A DNA stretch of 64,000 bases, taken from assembly GCA_965198635.1 (NCBI GenBank), contig OZ240669.1, forward strand, positions 1,860,001 through 1,924,000, in the 5' to 3' direction. Shown here piece by piece: positions 36,483 to 47,225 of this stretch; position 1 is the first letter of the stretch; each line of letters starts with the position of its first letter. The position numbers were made by a program, and so were the translations under genes. Under the pieces are notes generated by a model. That model worked only from the letters and a program-made list of their open reading frames with translations, did not search any database and was not told the DNA's origin. This DNA is from Granulicella sp965198635. Its GTDB lineage: Bacteria > Acidobacteriota > Terriglobia > Terriglobales > Acidobacteriaceae.

Positions 36483-36510
36483 GTAAACGGCGGCTAACGC
36501 CGCCGTTTAC
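36483..36510. terminator. perfect 12-bp hairpin shared by two convergent genes
   Basis: GTAAACGGCGGC (36483-36494), loop TAAC, GCCGCCGTTTAC (36499-36510). The hairpin begins ten bases after the nucleotidase stop and contains the stop and the last codons of the XRE gene on the other strand. It is a likely bidirectional terminator, although neither side has a T-tract. Confidence 0.7.
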
Positions 36511-37369
36511 CTACTCCATTTGTGTTTCCGGTCTTGCTGCTGCGTACCGGGATGCGGGATCCAGTGTGCTGGCCGTGCGGATGCTCCTGCATGGTGATGA
36601 TCAGCGCCAGGCAACTGTCGTCGCCCGTACGCTCGTAGCTATGGGTTGTGTTGGCATGAAAAAACACCGCATCCCCGCTCTCCAAGGTGTCCGCATGGCC
36701 GTCATGCGTCAGGCGCATACAGCCGTTCAGGATAAGGAGGAACTCGGCACCGGCGTGGCTGTGCGCACGAGGCTGGCGCTTGGCGGTTGCCGGCAGGAAC
36801 TCGGCAACATAGGGAGAGATACCGCCGTCCATAGGGACATGTCCCAGGCTTTCAAAGAAGTAGCCGGGATCCTCGACGCCGCTCTGGGGCAACCGTTGCC
36901 GGTCTTCAGCACGAAGGACACGGAAGAGCTCCGCCCGCTCCGGCTCAAAGAAGTAGCTCATATCCTTGGAAAAGACGATGGCAATTCGCGCTAAGTTGCG
37001 CAATGTGGGTACCACGCGTCCAGTCTCCAACTGCGACAGGAAGCTGGCGGACAGGCCGGTATGGCGGCCAAGTTCAACAAGCCCCATGCCTTTGCGCTGG
37101 CGTAGGTACTTGATCCGATCGCCGATACGCTTGCCTTCGATGAACTGCTCGGCGGCCTCTGCGGAGATGCCGAGACTTTCAGCTGCTTCTACGCCGTCTA
37201 CGGTTGTGGAGTCGAGCAGGAGCCCCGATTCCAGGCTGTCTCCGGCTTCAGAGGACCGGTCCAGTTCATCGATTGCAGAAACACTCTGTCGTGAGAGTTC
37301 GGCGGCGGTAACAGGAAGGAAGGGTGTGGGATTCATCGACACGGAAGATTCAATAGTCTGTTTTGGCAC
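36494..37369 (-). CDS. XRE-family transcriptional regulator with C-terminal cupin domain
   Basis: Predicted DNA-binding regulator of the HTH-cupin type, 291 residues from the GTG at 37369, chosen for the GGAG six bases upstream. An ATG at 37336 is the alternative and lacks a clear site. Residues ~100-155 form the helix-turn-helix: IKYLRQRKGMGLVELGRHTG, LSASFLSQLETGRVVPTLRNLARIA. The C-terminal ~90 residues are a small-molecule-binding cupin with HSHAGAEFLLILNG and GDAVFFHANTTHSY, whose His/Glu pattern fits metal binding. The N-terminal ~85 residues are polar and probably disordered. Targets are unknown. The last codons lie inside the terminator hairpin. Confidence 0.88.
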   Translation of the reverse strand: MPKQTIESSVSMNPTPFLPVTAAELSRQSVSAIDELDRSSEAGDSLESGLLLDSTTVDGVEAAESLGISAEAAEQFIEGKRIGDRIKYLRQRKGMGLVELGRHTGLSASFLSQLETGRVVPTLRNLARIAIVFSKDMSYFFEPERAELFRVLRAEDRQRLPQSGVEDPGYFFESLGHVPMDGGISPYVAEFLPATAKRQPRAHSHAGAEFLLILNGCMRLTHDGHADTLESGDAVFFHANTTHSYERTGDDSCLALIITMQEHPHGQHTGSRIPVRSSKTGNTNGVGKRRR

Positions 37370-37642
37370 GGCGGTCTCCAATACTTGGGGCACAAGGCGC
37401 GGCGTGCGGCGCTTTCTGGTGTGCGCTATGAAAGATGTTTCCGTGCAGCGAAAAGATGCCTCGGTAGTTCGGTGATCGCACAAGTGGGCGCTCACCGTTC
37501 ACGTGTGGGCGGTTACCCGCAGGAGGGTCCGATCTGGAGCGCACGCCGCGCCTGGATAGACGGCCTGTTTTCCGAAGATAAGCAGTCGGAAACAGCTGAC
37601 TTACAAAGCTCCCGGTTGCCTTCCGAATGCTAGGCTCAACCA

Positions 37643-38917
37643 ATGCGGTCTGATCGTCGGCAACAAAGCCGAGGCAGAGGATTTCGGTCCATAAATGCAA
37701 TTCCCTTGTTGGCCGGTGGCTTCCTTTGGGGCTGCGCCAGCCCCGGCCCGCCCCGTCCGCCCTCACTGTTCATCCCCCGTGTTGTGACCGATCTGACCGC
37801 CACGCGCACGGGCGATGCCGTTGCCCTCCGATTTACGATCCCGGGGCTCAGCACGGATGGCCAACCCTTGAAGGTGCGGTCGCTGACCGGTGTGCTTTGC
37901 CGGCAGGACGGCAAAGCCGCCCCATGCCGCCCCGTGGACGCCGCCGAAACCGCTCAGCCGCTCCAAGTCCCTGGCCCCGGCAGGGAGCCTCTCGTAGCCT
38001 GGACGGATCCGCTGCCGCCCCCGCTACGGAGTGGCAGTCCCCGGCCGATCGCCTACCGTGTCGAGCTGAAGACGCCCTCCGGCAGGAGCGCGGGATATTC
38101 CGACCCGGTCTACGCCGCCGCGGGTACCGCTCCGCCCCCGGTCAGCGATTTCCACGCTGACGGCACGCGCGTAGGTGTGGCCCTGCATTGGCTGCCTGTT
38201 CGCGGCGCGGGCGAGGTCACCCTGCGCCGCGTTGAACCGGAGAAAGCCCCTGTGCAGCCGGCGGCGTCCAAATTGAAAGCACCCGACCAGTCTTCCCAGA
38301 CCACAGCAACGGGGAAGGGCAAAGGGCACGGCCGAGGTACTCACGGCGGCCATGTTGTCGCTGAAAAGCGTGGGGAGGCCGATGCCGATGTCGTGTGGCT
38401 GCAAGCGGCGCCGGGCAATGAGGCGGCCTCGGCGACGATCGACAACAGCATCGAGCCGGGTGTGCTGTACCGGTACACCGCTGTGCGGCGGGAGCATGTG
38501 CAGGTCGGGGGCAGAATGCTGGTCTTGGAGAGCAGCCCATCCGCCGAGGTGGCGATCACATGGCGGGACGTCTACCCGCCTGCGATACCCACGGGTCTGA
38601 TGGCGCTCGGGTATGAGGTTCCGGCGGGAGACGCCCATAAGCCGTCCGGCTACGCGGTCGATCTGGTGTGGGAGCCGGTCGAGGACGGCCAACTTGCGGG
38701 GTACCTGGTCTACCGGCAGGCGCTGGGCGGTGCCCAGGCACCTGCGCAGGCGGAGGCCGCCGCGCAGCTTACGCCGCAACCTGTTGCCACGCCGGGCTTC
38801 CATGATGCCATGGCACAGCCTGGACAGCGGTACCGGTACAGCGTGGTCGCGGTCGGAAGCAACGGGCAAAGGAGCGACGCGGTCTCGGCACAGGTTGAGC
38901 CGCACACGGCTCCGTAG
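37643..38917 (+). CDS. fibronectin type III domain lipoprotein
   Basis: Exported protein of 424 residues. The N terminus (RSINAIPLLAGGFLWGC) fits a lipoprotein signal with Cys31 as acceptor, followed by a Pro-rich stretch. Three beta-sandwich, Fn3-like units can be traced: ~46-160 (PRVVTDLTATRTGDAVALRF), ~165-310 and ~320-420 (VDLVWEPVEDGQLAGYLVYR, GQRYRYSVVAVGSNGQRSD). A low-complexity insert with GKGKGHGRGTHGGHVV (~235-255) interrupts the second. No catalytic features are seen; a role in the envelope is inferred. It converges on the M28 peptidase gene. Confidence 0.75.
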   Translation: MRSDRRQQSRGRGFRSINAIPLLAGGFLWGCASPGPPRPPSLFIPRVVTDLTATRTGDAVALRFTIPGLSTDGQPLKVRSLTGVLCRQDGKAAPCRPVDAAETAQPLQVPGPGREPLVAWTDPLPPPLRSGSPRPIAYRVELKTPSGRSAGYSDPVYAAAGTAPPPVSDFHADGTRVGVALHWLPVRGAGEVTLRRVEPEKAPVQPAASKLKAPDQSSQTTATGKGKGHGRGTHGGHVVAEKRGEADADVVWLQAAPGNEAASATIDNSIEPGVLYRYTAVRREHVQVGGRMLVLESSPSAEVAITWRDVYPPAIPTGLMALGYEVPAGDAHKPSGYAVDLVWEPVEDGQLAGYLVYRQALGGAQAPAQAEAAAQLTPQPVATPGFHDAMAQPGQRYRYSVVAVGSNGQRSDAVSAQVEPHTAP

Positions 38918-38940
38918 GGTAAATGCAAGTGCAAACTTCC

Positions 38941-38959
38941 GGGAATGGCAACCAACGAG
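38941..38959. repeat. short sequence shared with 45989-46007
   Basis: The 19-mer starting GGGAATGGCAACCAA matches 17 of 19 positions of the 19-mer at 45989, which starts GGGAATGACAACCAA. Both lie just after a plus-strand gene and before a convergent minus-strand gene. They may be parts of a dispersed intergenic repeat; two copies in one window are thin evidence. Confidence 0.35.
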
Positions 38960-39034
38960 GCCCGTCTTGCCTATTCCATTGTCATCCCGTGGGGATCTGC
39001 TTCTCCATCTTCGCGTGGCAACAGCCCCGGCCCG

Positions 39035-40744
39035 TTATTGGCCGCCGGAGGCCTTGCGGGCCGCCTCAAACTCGTCCCCGGCGTTCCAGTGGATGGTACC
39101 GGGCGCGGAGATCGCCTGCCAGCCCAGGTCCATGCCGAAGCGCACCAGTTTGGCATCGCCGCTGAAGTCCCAGGTGGGGTGGAACTCGTCGGAGAAGTTG
39201 TGGTAATCGTTGTCGTTGAAGGCCTTCTCCTGCGCCTCGCCCCAAGCGCGGTCGTGGCCCTCGTAGAGCATGCCGCTGTCGATGGAAAATGCCGGAATGC
39301 CCACGCGGGACAGGCTGAAATGGTCCGAGCGGTAGTAGGAGCCGGCCTCCGGACGAGGATCGGGCACAATCGCCAGGTCAAACCGCTGGGCCGTCGCCTG
39401 GACGGTGGGGTAAAAGCTCGTGCGTTGCGCTCCGTTGACGTTGATTTCTTTCTGGACGCCGATCGGCAGCAGCATGTCGTAGTTGATGTCGAGCGCCACC
39501 TGCGCTGCCGGCACGGGCGGATGCTGGCCGAGGTATTCCGAACCGAGCAGGCCCTGCTCCTCCGCCGTCACCGCGGCGAAGAATACGGAGTGCGGCAGGA
39601 TGAGACCGTTGTCGACGGCGTTCTTCCAGCTGTGCGCCATCTCGATCAGCATCGAGACACCCGTGCCGTTGTCTGCCGCGCCATTGTAGATGTTGTCGCC
39701 GTTTTTACCGGGCACCATCCCGAGGTGATCGTAGTGCGCACTGTAAATTACGGCCTGATCGGGCGTGTGCCCTGCCTGTGATCCCGCCCGGCTAGCCGCA
39801 GGCAGCATGGCAATGACGTTGGGGCTTTGGAAGGGGCGGACCGTGCTGGTGACGGTGGCTCTCAGCTTTACGGGCAGCTCGACGGCATGGAAGCCGCGCT
39901 GGCCGGCGGCGGTGAACTCCGCATCGAGGTTCTGGCCACCCATCGCCATCAGCTTGCGTGCGACTTCGAGCTGAATCCAGCTGGCGGCCTTCAGGCGTGG
40001 GTTGGCATCGTCGCGCAGAAAGGTCTTTTCGCTGGTGTTGGAGTTCTGCACAACGGTCCAGCCGTAGCTGGCAAGGTCGGTCCGGTGAATGATCAGCGCG
40101 CCCACCGCGCCCATGCGCGCGGCCTGCTCAAACTTGTAGGTCCAACGGCCGTAGTAGGTCAGCGCCTTGCCGGCGAAGAACTTGGGATCCTCCGACGGTG
40201 GGTCGCCCACGATGCACAGCACCACCTTGCCCTTCACGTCGACGCCGGCGTAGTCGTTCCAGCCGAACTCGGGCGCGGTGATGCCGTAGCCGACAAAGAC
40301 GATCGGCGCATCGATGCTTGCCGTGGGCGTCAGGGTCTGGTTGGCGACGGTGTAGTCGCTGCCATAGGTGAGCGGCTGCGTCTTGCCCGCACCCACCAGC
40401 AGGAGGTTGGTCTGCGCCGGAAGCGCCTTCATGCCGACGAAGTTCACCTGCTGCATGTAGCTGCCGCCGTCGCCCGCGGGCACGAGGCCGGCAGCCGCAA
40501 ACTGGTCGCCGATGTATTCGGCGGCGAGCTGGCCACCGCGCAGACCGGGGTAGCGGCCTTCGAAGATGTCGGAGGAGATGAAGCGGTCGGTCTCACGCAG
40601 GCGGTCCGAGCTGACGGCGGCCTCAGCCTTGACGAGCGCGGCCGGCTCGCCGGGGGCGGGCTGCTGCGCGATTAGGCTTTTCGACGCGGGGGAAAGCGCT
40701 GCCAGAATGATGGAGGCTAGAACGGCGAACGATGGGTTTCTCAG
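39035..40744 (-). CDS. M28-family zinc aminopeptidase with PA domain, probable CTG start
   Basis: Exported metallopeptidase, 569 residues if started at the CTG at 40744. The frame has no ATG, GTG or TTG in its first ~85 codons, and the first standard start (GTG, 40483) would remove the signal peptide and a conserved-looking segment. The CTG has GGAG five bases upstream and is followed by a hydrophobic signal (NPSFAVLASIILAALSP). A protease-associated insert lies in the N-terminal half (PIVFVGYGITAPEFGWNDYAG). Zinc ligands: His and Asp in SAHYDHLG, Asp in GAADNGTG, Glu-Glu in TAEEQGLLGS, Asp in DINYDM and His in YRSDHFSL. It removes N-terminal residues from peptides; exact specificity is unknown. 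Confidence 0.88.
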   Translation of the reverse strand: MRNPSFAVLASIILAALSPASKSLIAQQPAPGEPAALVKAEAAVSSDRLRETDRFISSDIFEGRYPGLRGGQLAAEYIGDQFAAAGLVPAGDGGSYMQQVNFVGMKALPAQTNLLLVGAGKTQPLTYGSDYTVANQTLTPTASIDAPIVFVGYGITAPEFGWNDYAGVDVKGKVVLCIVGDPPSEDPKFFAGKALTYYGRWTYKFEQAARMGAVGALIIHRTDLASYGWTVVQNSNTSEKTFLRDDANPRLKAASWIQLEVARKLMAMGGQNLDAEFTAAGQRGFHAVELPVKLRATVTSTVRPFQSPNVIAMLPAASRAGSQAGHTPDQAVIYSAHYDHLGMVPGKNGDNIYNGAADNGTGVSMLIEMAHSWKNAVDNGLILPHSVFFAAVTAEEQGLLGSEYLGQHPPVPAAQVALDINYDMLLPIGVQKEINVNGAQRTSFYPTVQATAQRFDLAIVPDPRPEAGSYYRSDHFSLSRVGIPAFSIDSGMLYEGHDRAWGEAQEKAFNDNDYHNFSDEFHPTWDFSGDAKLVRFGMDLGWQAISAPGTIHWNAGDEFEAARKASGGQ

Positions 40745-40849
40745 AAAGGCTCCAGGGACGTGCCGCGAACCGATTGGGCGGATCGTTGTTTGTCGGTATT
40801 TCGCAGTATAGGACCTTCGGAGAGGATGGGCCTACGGCTGCGTTTTTGC

Positions 40850-42205
<1,356 letters not shown>

Positions 42206-42418
42206 AGCCCCATCTTACGCACGTGGACTTCCCGTTACGCCGGATTTCGCTGGCCGGCTGCCGTTCATCTCGGACTGTGCTGGTCGTATATAGTGATTGA
42301 AGAACAGGCCCCCACGTATCCTTGGCCGGAAATGGGAGCCCGTTGCAAAAAACGCAGCAGCCAGGCCACCACGCACCCACAATTCTAGGCTGCGGGCCTC
42401 GCGCTGTCACGAGGTTAC

Positions 42419-45400
42419 GTGAAGCACGCATACACACTCCGCACCCTCGCTGCTATCGGCAGCCTGTTCCTTGCACAAGGCAAACTCGCATCGCAGGTGA
42501 GCCGTCCATCCTCTGTCGGTAGCACCGTAATGGACGGAAGCGGTGCTCCGGTCGCGGGTGCCCAGCTTGAGCTCACCTCCCTGAATGGGGCTGCGGGTAG
42601 TCCCCTTCGTACGGTGACCGGATCGGACGGGCGTTTCCTGCTGCCGGCCGTTGAGGGTCAAAGCTATCGCCTCACCGTCTCCGAGCCGGGCTTCCGAACC
42701 GTAACGCTGCTGGTCGTCGGCGGCAAACGCCTTTCCGCCTTGCAACTTGCTGTGGCGAGCGTGGACGAAAGCATCGAGGTCACCGACGCGAGCGGACACG
42801 GGCAGATCGACACGCAGGAGACCCAGGGCGGCATCGCTCTGGATCAGCGGGAGATTGCAGCCATCCCGTTGAATGGGCGCAGCTTCACGGACGAACTTGC
42901 CGTAACCCCGGGTGTGGTCCCCATCAGTTCAGCGCAGCCCAACGCTGTCGTGATGAGCGGCGTGGCCAGCACTCCACCCTCAGGCAACCTCGATATCGGT
43001 GCGCTTTCGGTCAGCGGCCAGCGGGAGACGGCGAACGCCTTCCGCGTGAACGGAAGCGATGTACAGGAGGATGTGAGCATGGGCGTGGCCGTGGTGCCCA
43101 CGCTTGATTCCATTGCGGAACTGAAAGTTCTGACGGACGCTTTCGACGCGCGGCTGGGAAACCAGAGCGGCGGGCAGGTGCTGGTCACAACGCGCTCCGG
43201 AGGAGATCACCTCCACGGCAGTGTGTACGACTACTACCGCGACACGGTGCTCGATGCGAGGAGCTACTTCTCGTTGGAACGCGCACCGTTTCACCAGAAT
43301 CAGTTCGGCGGCACACTGGGTGGGCCCGTGCTGCACACGAAGCTGAAATTTTTCCTCGACTACCAGGGCACACGGCAGCTGCAGGGCCTCGACTCAGGGG
43401 AGATCGCGGTACCCTCGCTGGCCGATCGCGCAGGCGACCTTTCTGACAGTCTCCGTTCGCTGAACGGTACGGTTTCGGGTGACAGCTGGGCGCAGTCTCT
43501 CAGTTCCCGGCTGGGGTACGCGGTGCTGAATAACGAGCCCTACTATGCCCAAGGTTGCACCTCCACGGCGTACAGCGCTGCCGCGGGCACGGGTTGCGTG
43601 TTTCCAGGAGGCACCATCCCGCAGAGCGCCTGGTCGGCGCCTGCCAAGGCTCTGCTGCCCTACATTCCAGCGCCCAACATCGGCACCAGCACCTTCGGGA
43701 CGTCGAGCTATGCCGAAAGCGTGCGCGATGACAAAGGCGCGCTTCGACTGGACGTGAATACACGCGCCGGCCAGTTGAACCTTTACGGCTTCGTGGACGA
43801 CTACGACCTGCTGAACCCCTATCCCACGCAGCAGGGCGGTGCCAATATACCCGGTTTCAGCGCGCGGAATCAGGGTCGAGCCCAGCTGTATGCCGCCGGT
43901 CTCACCTCGACGTTCGGGCCGAATCTGGTCAACACGCTGCATGGCAGCTATATGCGCAACGCCGCAACCGTCGGTCAGCCCATAGGTGGCCAGGGCGTAT
44001 CGCTTGCCTCGCAGGGCTTCGTTTCGGGTGCGGGGACAAACGGCATTGTGGTGCAGGAGCCTGCGATCGAGGGTATCGAGAATCTAGTCTTCAACTCGTT
44101 CACGCTGGGCACCACGGTAACCGGCCTCTCGCAGGCGGAGAACATCTTTGAGGGTACGGACGATGTTTCGCGCACATGGGGCTCACATCTGCTGTCGTTT
44201 GGCGCGGACCTCCACGGCGATCAGATCAACACGCACCCAAACGTCTATGACAATGGCAGCTTTTCGTTTACCGGCTCGGAGACCGGTTTGGACTTCGCCG
44301 ATTTTCTACTTGGCATCGATTCCAGCTATACGCAGGGCTCAGGCCAGAATTTCTACAACCGCAATCACTACATCGGCCTGTATGCGCAGGACAGCTGGCG
44401 CGTCAAGCCCAGGCTCACGCTGAACTACGGGGTTCGCTGGGACGTTCTTCCGCCCTGGTATGAGAAGTACAACCAACTGCTCTCACTCGATCCCAACGAG
44501 CAGTCCGTCGTGTATCCCACAGCTCCCAAGGGCATCCTGTTTCCGGGCGATCCGGATGTGCCGCGCACGATCTCACCCACGAGGTACACCAACTTCGCGC
44601 CCCGTGTGGCTGGCTCGTGGTCGCCGTTCCGGGATAGCAGCCGCACCGTCGTACGCGCCGGCTACGGCATCTACTACAGCGCCTTTGAAGGATTGTCGGC
44701 CGGCATCATGAGCGGCAACCCGCCCTATGGCTTCACAGACACCCTGCCGGTGCCAACGCTGCTCAACGAACCCTTCGTGGAGGCCTCCACCGGGCAAAGC
44801 CTTGGACAGCGCTTTCCCCTGGCGCCCGTGCCCTTTGGAGCCTCCGCGGCGAGCCCAAACAGCAATGTGAACTGGGCCGACTACGAACCGCTCACCGGCA
44901 TTCCCGCCTTTGCGAACAACAACACCACACCCTACAGCGAAAACTACACCCTCGCCGTGGAACAGCAGCTCGGCTTGCACACCACGGCAACGCTCGCCTT
45001 TGTCGGCACACAGGCTCACCACCTTCTGGTGATCCAAGAGGTGAACCCGGGTAACCCCGCGCTTTGCCTTGCCCTGAGCCAGACCAGGCAGGTCGCGGCA
45101 GGGTCTGCCACGTGCGGACCCTTCAGCGAATCCGGAACGTTCACCGCAAGTGACGGAACGGTGTACGGGGGCACGCGAACGGCTTTCTCCGGAGCCTTCG
45201 GTAGCGTGAACCTTCAAAAGACGATTGCCAACGCACATGACAATGCGCTGGAAGCCAATCTGCAGCATGCAAGCCGCAACCTTTATGTTCAGCTCGCCTA
45301 CACGTGGTCCAAGTCGATCGATCAGTCATCCTCGCTGGCAGAGGCCGTTTACCCGGATACCGCCGTGAGCAACGCCGGACTGAGCCGCGCGCTTTCCGCC

Positions 45401-45955
45401 TTCGACCTGCGGCACAACTTCATCGCGGTATACCGCTACCGCTTGCCGTTTGAGCGGCTCGCCCCCGGCCGCGAGCGTTTGGTGGGCGGCTGGCAGATCT
45501 CCGGACTGACACGCTTCAGCACGGGATTGCCTGTAACGCTGGTCAACAACAACGACACCTCGCTGCTGGGTACAGCTCCGAACGGCATCAACAACAACGG
45601 CATCGACGAACCGGAGTTTGCCGGAGGTGATCTGCGGATGGCTCATCGCCCCAACGCGCCGGCATTTAACGCCGCACTGTTCTCGCTGCCGGGCCTGGGC
45701 ACTCTCGGCAACGCGCGCCGGCGCTTCTTCTATGGCCCGGGCGCGGACAACACGGATTTTGCTTTGAGCAAGAACACGGCCCTTTGGGAACACTATGCTT
45801 TGGAGCTGCGCGCGGAGGCCTTCAACGTCTTCAATCACGGGCAGTTCTTTGGCCCCAATGCCGTCCAGGGCAATATCTCCGCGACAGACTTCGGGCAGAT
45901 CCAAACAGCTTCGCCGCCCAGGCTTATGCAGCTGTCAGGGCGTGTCACCTTTTAG
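42419..45955 (+). CDS. Oar-like TonB-dependent receptor (second copy type)
   Basis: Outer-membrane receptor of 1178 residues starting with GTG at 42419 (GAGG four bases upstream). Order: signal peptide (TLRTLAAIGSLFLAQGKLASQ), a CarboxypepD_reg-like domain (~30-115; VMDGSGAPVAGAQLELTSLNG), plug (~130-280; IPLNGRSFTDELAVTPGVVP, NQSGGQVLVTTRSGGDHLHG) and a long barrel ending RLMQLSGRVTF with a terminal Phe. A VYDYYRDTVLDARSYF stretch corresponds to the FDYRESNANLARDPF stretch of the 6-kb receptor, but the two proteins are otherwise diverged, so this is not a recent duplication. The imported substrate is unknown. No SusD-like partner is present. Confidence 0.9.
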   Translation: MKHAYTLRTLAAIGSLFLAQGKLASQVSRPSSVGSTVMDGSGAPVAGAQLELTSLNGAAGSPLRTVTGSDGRFLLPAVEGQSYRLTVSEPGFRTVTLLVVGGKRLSALQLAVASVDESIEVTDASGHGQIDTQETQGGIALDQREIAAIPLNGRSFTDELAVTPGVVPISSAQPNAVVMSGVASTPPSGNLDIGALSVSGQRETANAFRVNGSDVQEDVSMGVAVVPTLDSIAELKVLTDAFDARLGNQSGGQVLVTTRSGGDHLHGSVYDYYRDTVLDARSYFSLERAPFHQNQFGGTLGGPVLHTKLKFFLDYQGTRQLQGLDSGEIAVPSLADRAGDLSDSLRSLNGTVSGDSWAQSLSSRLGYAVLNNEPYYAQGCTSTAYSAAAGTGCVFPGGTIPQSAWSAPAKALLPYIPAPNIGTSTFGTSSYAESVRDDKGALRLDVNTRAGQLNLYGFVDDYDLLNPYPTQQGGANIPGFSARNQGRAQLYAAGLTSTFGPNLVNTLHGSYMRNAATVGQPIGGQGVSLASQGFVSGAGTNGIVVQEPAIEGIENLVFNSFTLGTTVTGLSQAENIFEGTDDVSRTWGSHLLSFGADLHGDQINTHPNVYDNGSFSFTGSETGLDFADFLLGIDSSYTQGSGQNFYNRNHYIGLYAQDSWRVKPRLTLNYGVRWDVLPPWYEKYNQLLSLDPNEQSVVYPTAPKGILFPGDPDVPRTISPTRYTNFAPRVAGSWSPFRDSSRTVVRAGYGIYYSAFEGLSAGIMSGNPPYGFTDTLPVPTLLNEPFVEASTGQSLGQRFPLAPVPFGASAASPNSNVNWADYEPLTGIPAFANNNTTPYSENYTLAVEQQLGLHTTATLAFVGTQAHHLLVIQEVNPGNPALCLALSQTRQVAAGSATCGPFSESGTFTASDGTVYGGTRTAFSGAFGSVNLQKTIANAHDNALEANLQHASRNLYVQLAYTWSKSIDQSSSLAEAVYPDTAVSNAGLSRALSAFDLRHNFIAVYRYRLPFERLAPGRERLVGGWQISGLTRFSTGLPVTLVNNNDTSLLGTAPNGINNNGIDEPEFAGGDLRMAHRPNAPAFNAALFSLPGLGTLGNARRRFFYGPGADNTDFALSKNTALWEHYALELRAEAFNVFNHGQFFGPNAVQGNISATDFGQIQTASPPRLMQLSGRVTF

Positions 45956-45988
45956 ATTCTTAGACCCGGAGGAACATACAATTTCGTC

Positions 45989-46007
45989 GGGAATGACAAC
46001 CAAGGAG
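45989..46007. repeat. short sequence shared with 38941-38959
   Basis: The 17-of-19 match to the copy at 38941 is described there. This copy lies in the 79-base gap between the TonB-dependent receptor gene and the convergent FAD oxidoreductase gene. Confidence 0.35.
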
Positions 46008-46034
46008 CGACGATCGAAACCAAGGAACAGACCA

Positions 46035-47225
46035 TCAACCGACGTCGTTCATGGCTTCCATGGGAAGGCGGGTCCAGAGTGCGGTCGAGCGCATCAGGCC
46101 CGGCCACAGGTGCACCAGGCCGGTCAGCAGGGAGCGGGAGGACGGCCGGAGCAGGGCCCGCGAGATCGCCGTCGCACGCCCGACCTGACCTCCGAGACCG
46201 CGGTGGAGCGTGGCCTGAAAGATCTCGCTGGACTCCCCCGACAGCAGGCCTTGGGCGGCGCGCAGGCCGGTGTAGAGTGCTATCGACATCCCGTCGCCGG
46301 TGAACGAGGGGATTACCGCGGCCTGGTCGCCGACGGCCCATAGGTGCTCTCCGGGAGCGTGGCGGCGCACGAAGCCGTACGGAATGGCGGCGGCGGCGAG
46401 CGGTTTGGGCAAGAGGGGTTCAGATCCCTCCAATCGGCCCCGGGCGTGCGCGGAGGAGGCGGCAATCCGCTGAAACAACCCCTGCCAGCCGCCATAACGG
46501 GTCAAACAATCGCGTTTCACCAGGCAACACAGATTGGCCGCGTCTCCCACCGGCTGCAGGCCGGCGTAGCCTCCTGGGTAAAGCAGCAGCTCCACGCTTC
46601 CTTCCAGTGCCTTCGCCTCCGCAGGTTGCAGGCGAAGGTACATTTTCAGCGCGACGAGATCGTTTTGCGGACCTTCGGGCCTCCGAAGGCCGCGCAGATC
46701 ATGCTTGCCGGTGGCGAGGATGGCGTTGGGGGCCGCAAGCTCGCGCCCATCACTCAGGTCCACGCGCCATAGGCCGTCTGCCCGCGTCAGCGCTTCTGCG
46801 CTCAAGCCCCGCACGACCCTAGCCCCGGCCGCCGTCGCGGCGTTCAGCAAGGCGGCGTCCAGGCAGCGGCGGCGGAGCGACATCGCCGGGAACGGCAGCC
46901 GGATCTCCGTTGTGCGCCGCGGACCGCACAATCGTACGTTGCGGATCGGCGTGGCACCGAGAGCGGCTGTGTCGATGCCTAGGCTTCGAAGCAGATCCAG
47001 GGCCTCGGCGCTCAGAAACTCACCGCATACCTTGTCTTTGGCCTCCCGGTCGCGCTCCAGGAGCGTCACCGGACGGCCCGCGCGTGCCAGCCGGATCGCG
47101 GCTGCGGGCCCGGCGAGGCCGCCGCCCAGCACGAGGACCTCCGGTGAGGACTGGCCCCTTGCTGGACTCTGTCCTGCCGGAGGCTGGCTTGCTGGAGGCT
47201 GGCTCAATGGATTCTCGTCAGGCAC
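46035..47225 (-). CDS. FAD-dependent oxidoreductase/monooxygenase of the type III PKS operon
   Basis: Flavoprotein of 396 residues in the geranylgeranyl reductase/aromatic hydroxylase group. After a Pro/Gln-rich N terminus of about 27 residues comes the FAD dinucleotide fold VLGGGLAGPAAAIRLARAG, ending in the acidic residue of LLERD. VCGEFLSAEALDLL is the pattern shared by this flavoprotein family. The second FAD motif is LWAVGDQAAVIPSFTGDGMS (~300-319). The start is GTG at 47225, 22 bases inside the methyltransferase gene, so the three genes of this cluster overlap and are co-translated. A likely job is hydroxylation or oxidation of the polyketide product. The N-terminal repeats (QPPASQPPAGQSPARGQ) are probably disordered. 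Confidence 0.85.
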   Translation of the reverse strand: MPDENPLSQPPASQPPAGQSPARGQSSPEVLVLGGGLAGPAAAIRLARAGRPVTLLERDREAKDKVCGEFLSAEALDLLRSLGIDTAALGATPIRNVRLCGPRRTTEIRLPFPAMSLRRRCLDAALLNAATAAGARVVRGLSAEALTRADGLWRVDLSDGRELAAPNAILATGKHDLRGLRRPEGPQNDLVALKMYLRLQPAEAKALEGSVELLLYPGGYAGLQPVGDAANLCCLVKRDCLTRYGGWQGLFQRIAASSAHARGRLEGSEPLLPKPLAAAAIPYGFVRRHAPGEHLWAVGDQAAVIPSFTGDGMSIALYTGLRAAQGLLSGESSEIFQATLHRGLGGQVGRATAISRALLRPSSRSLLTGLVHLWPGLMRSTALWTRLPMEAMNDVG

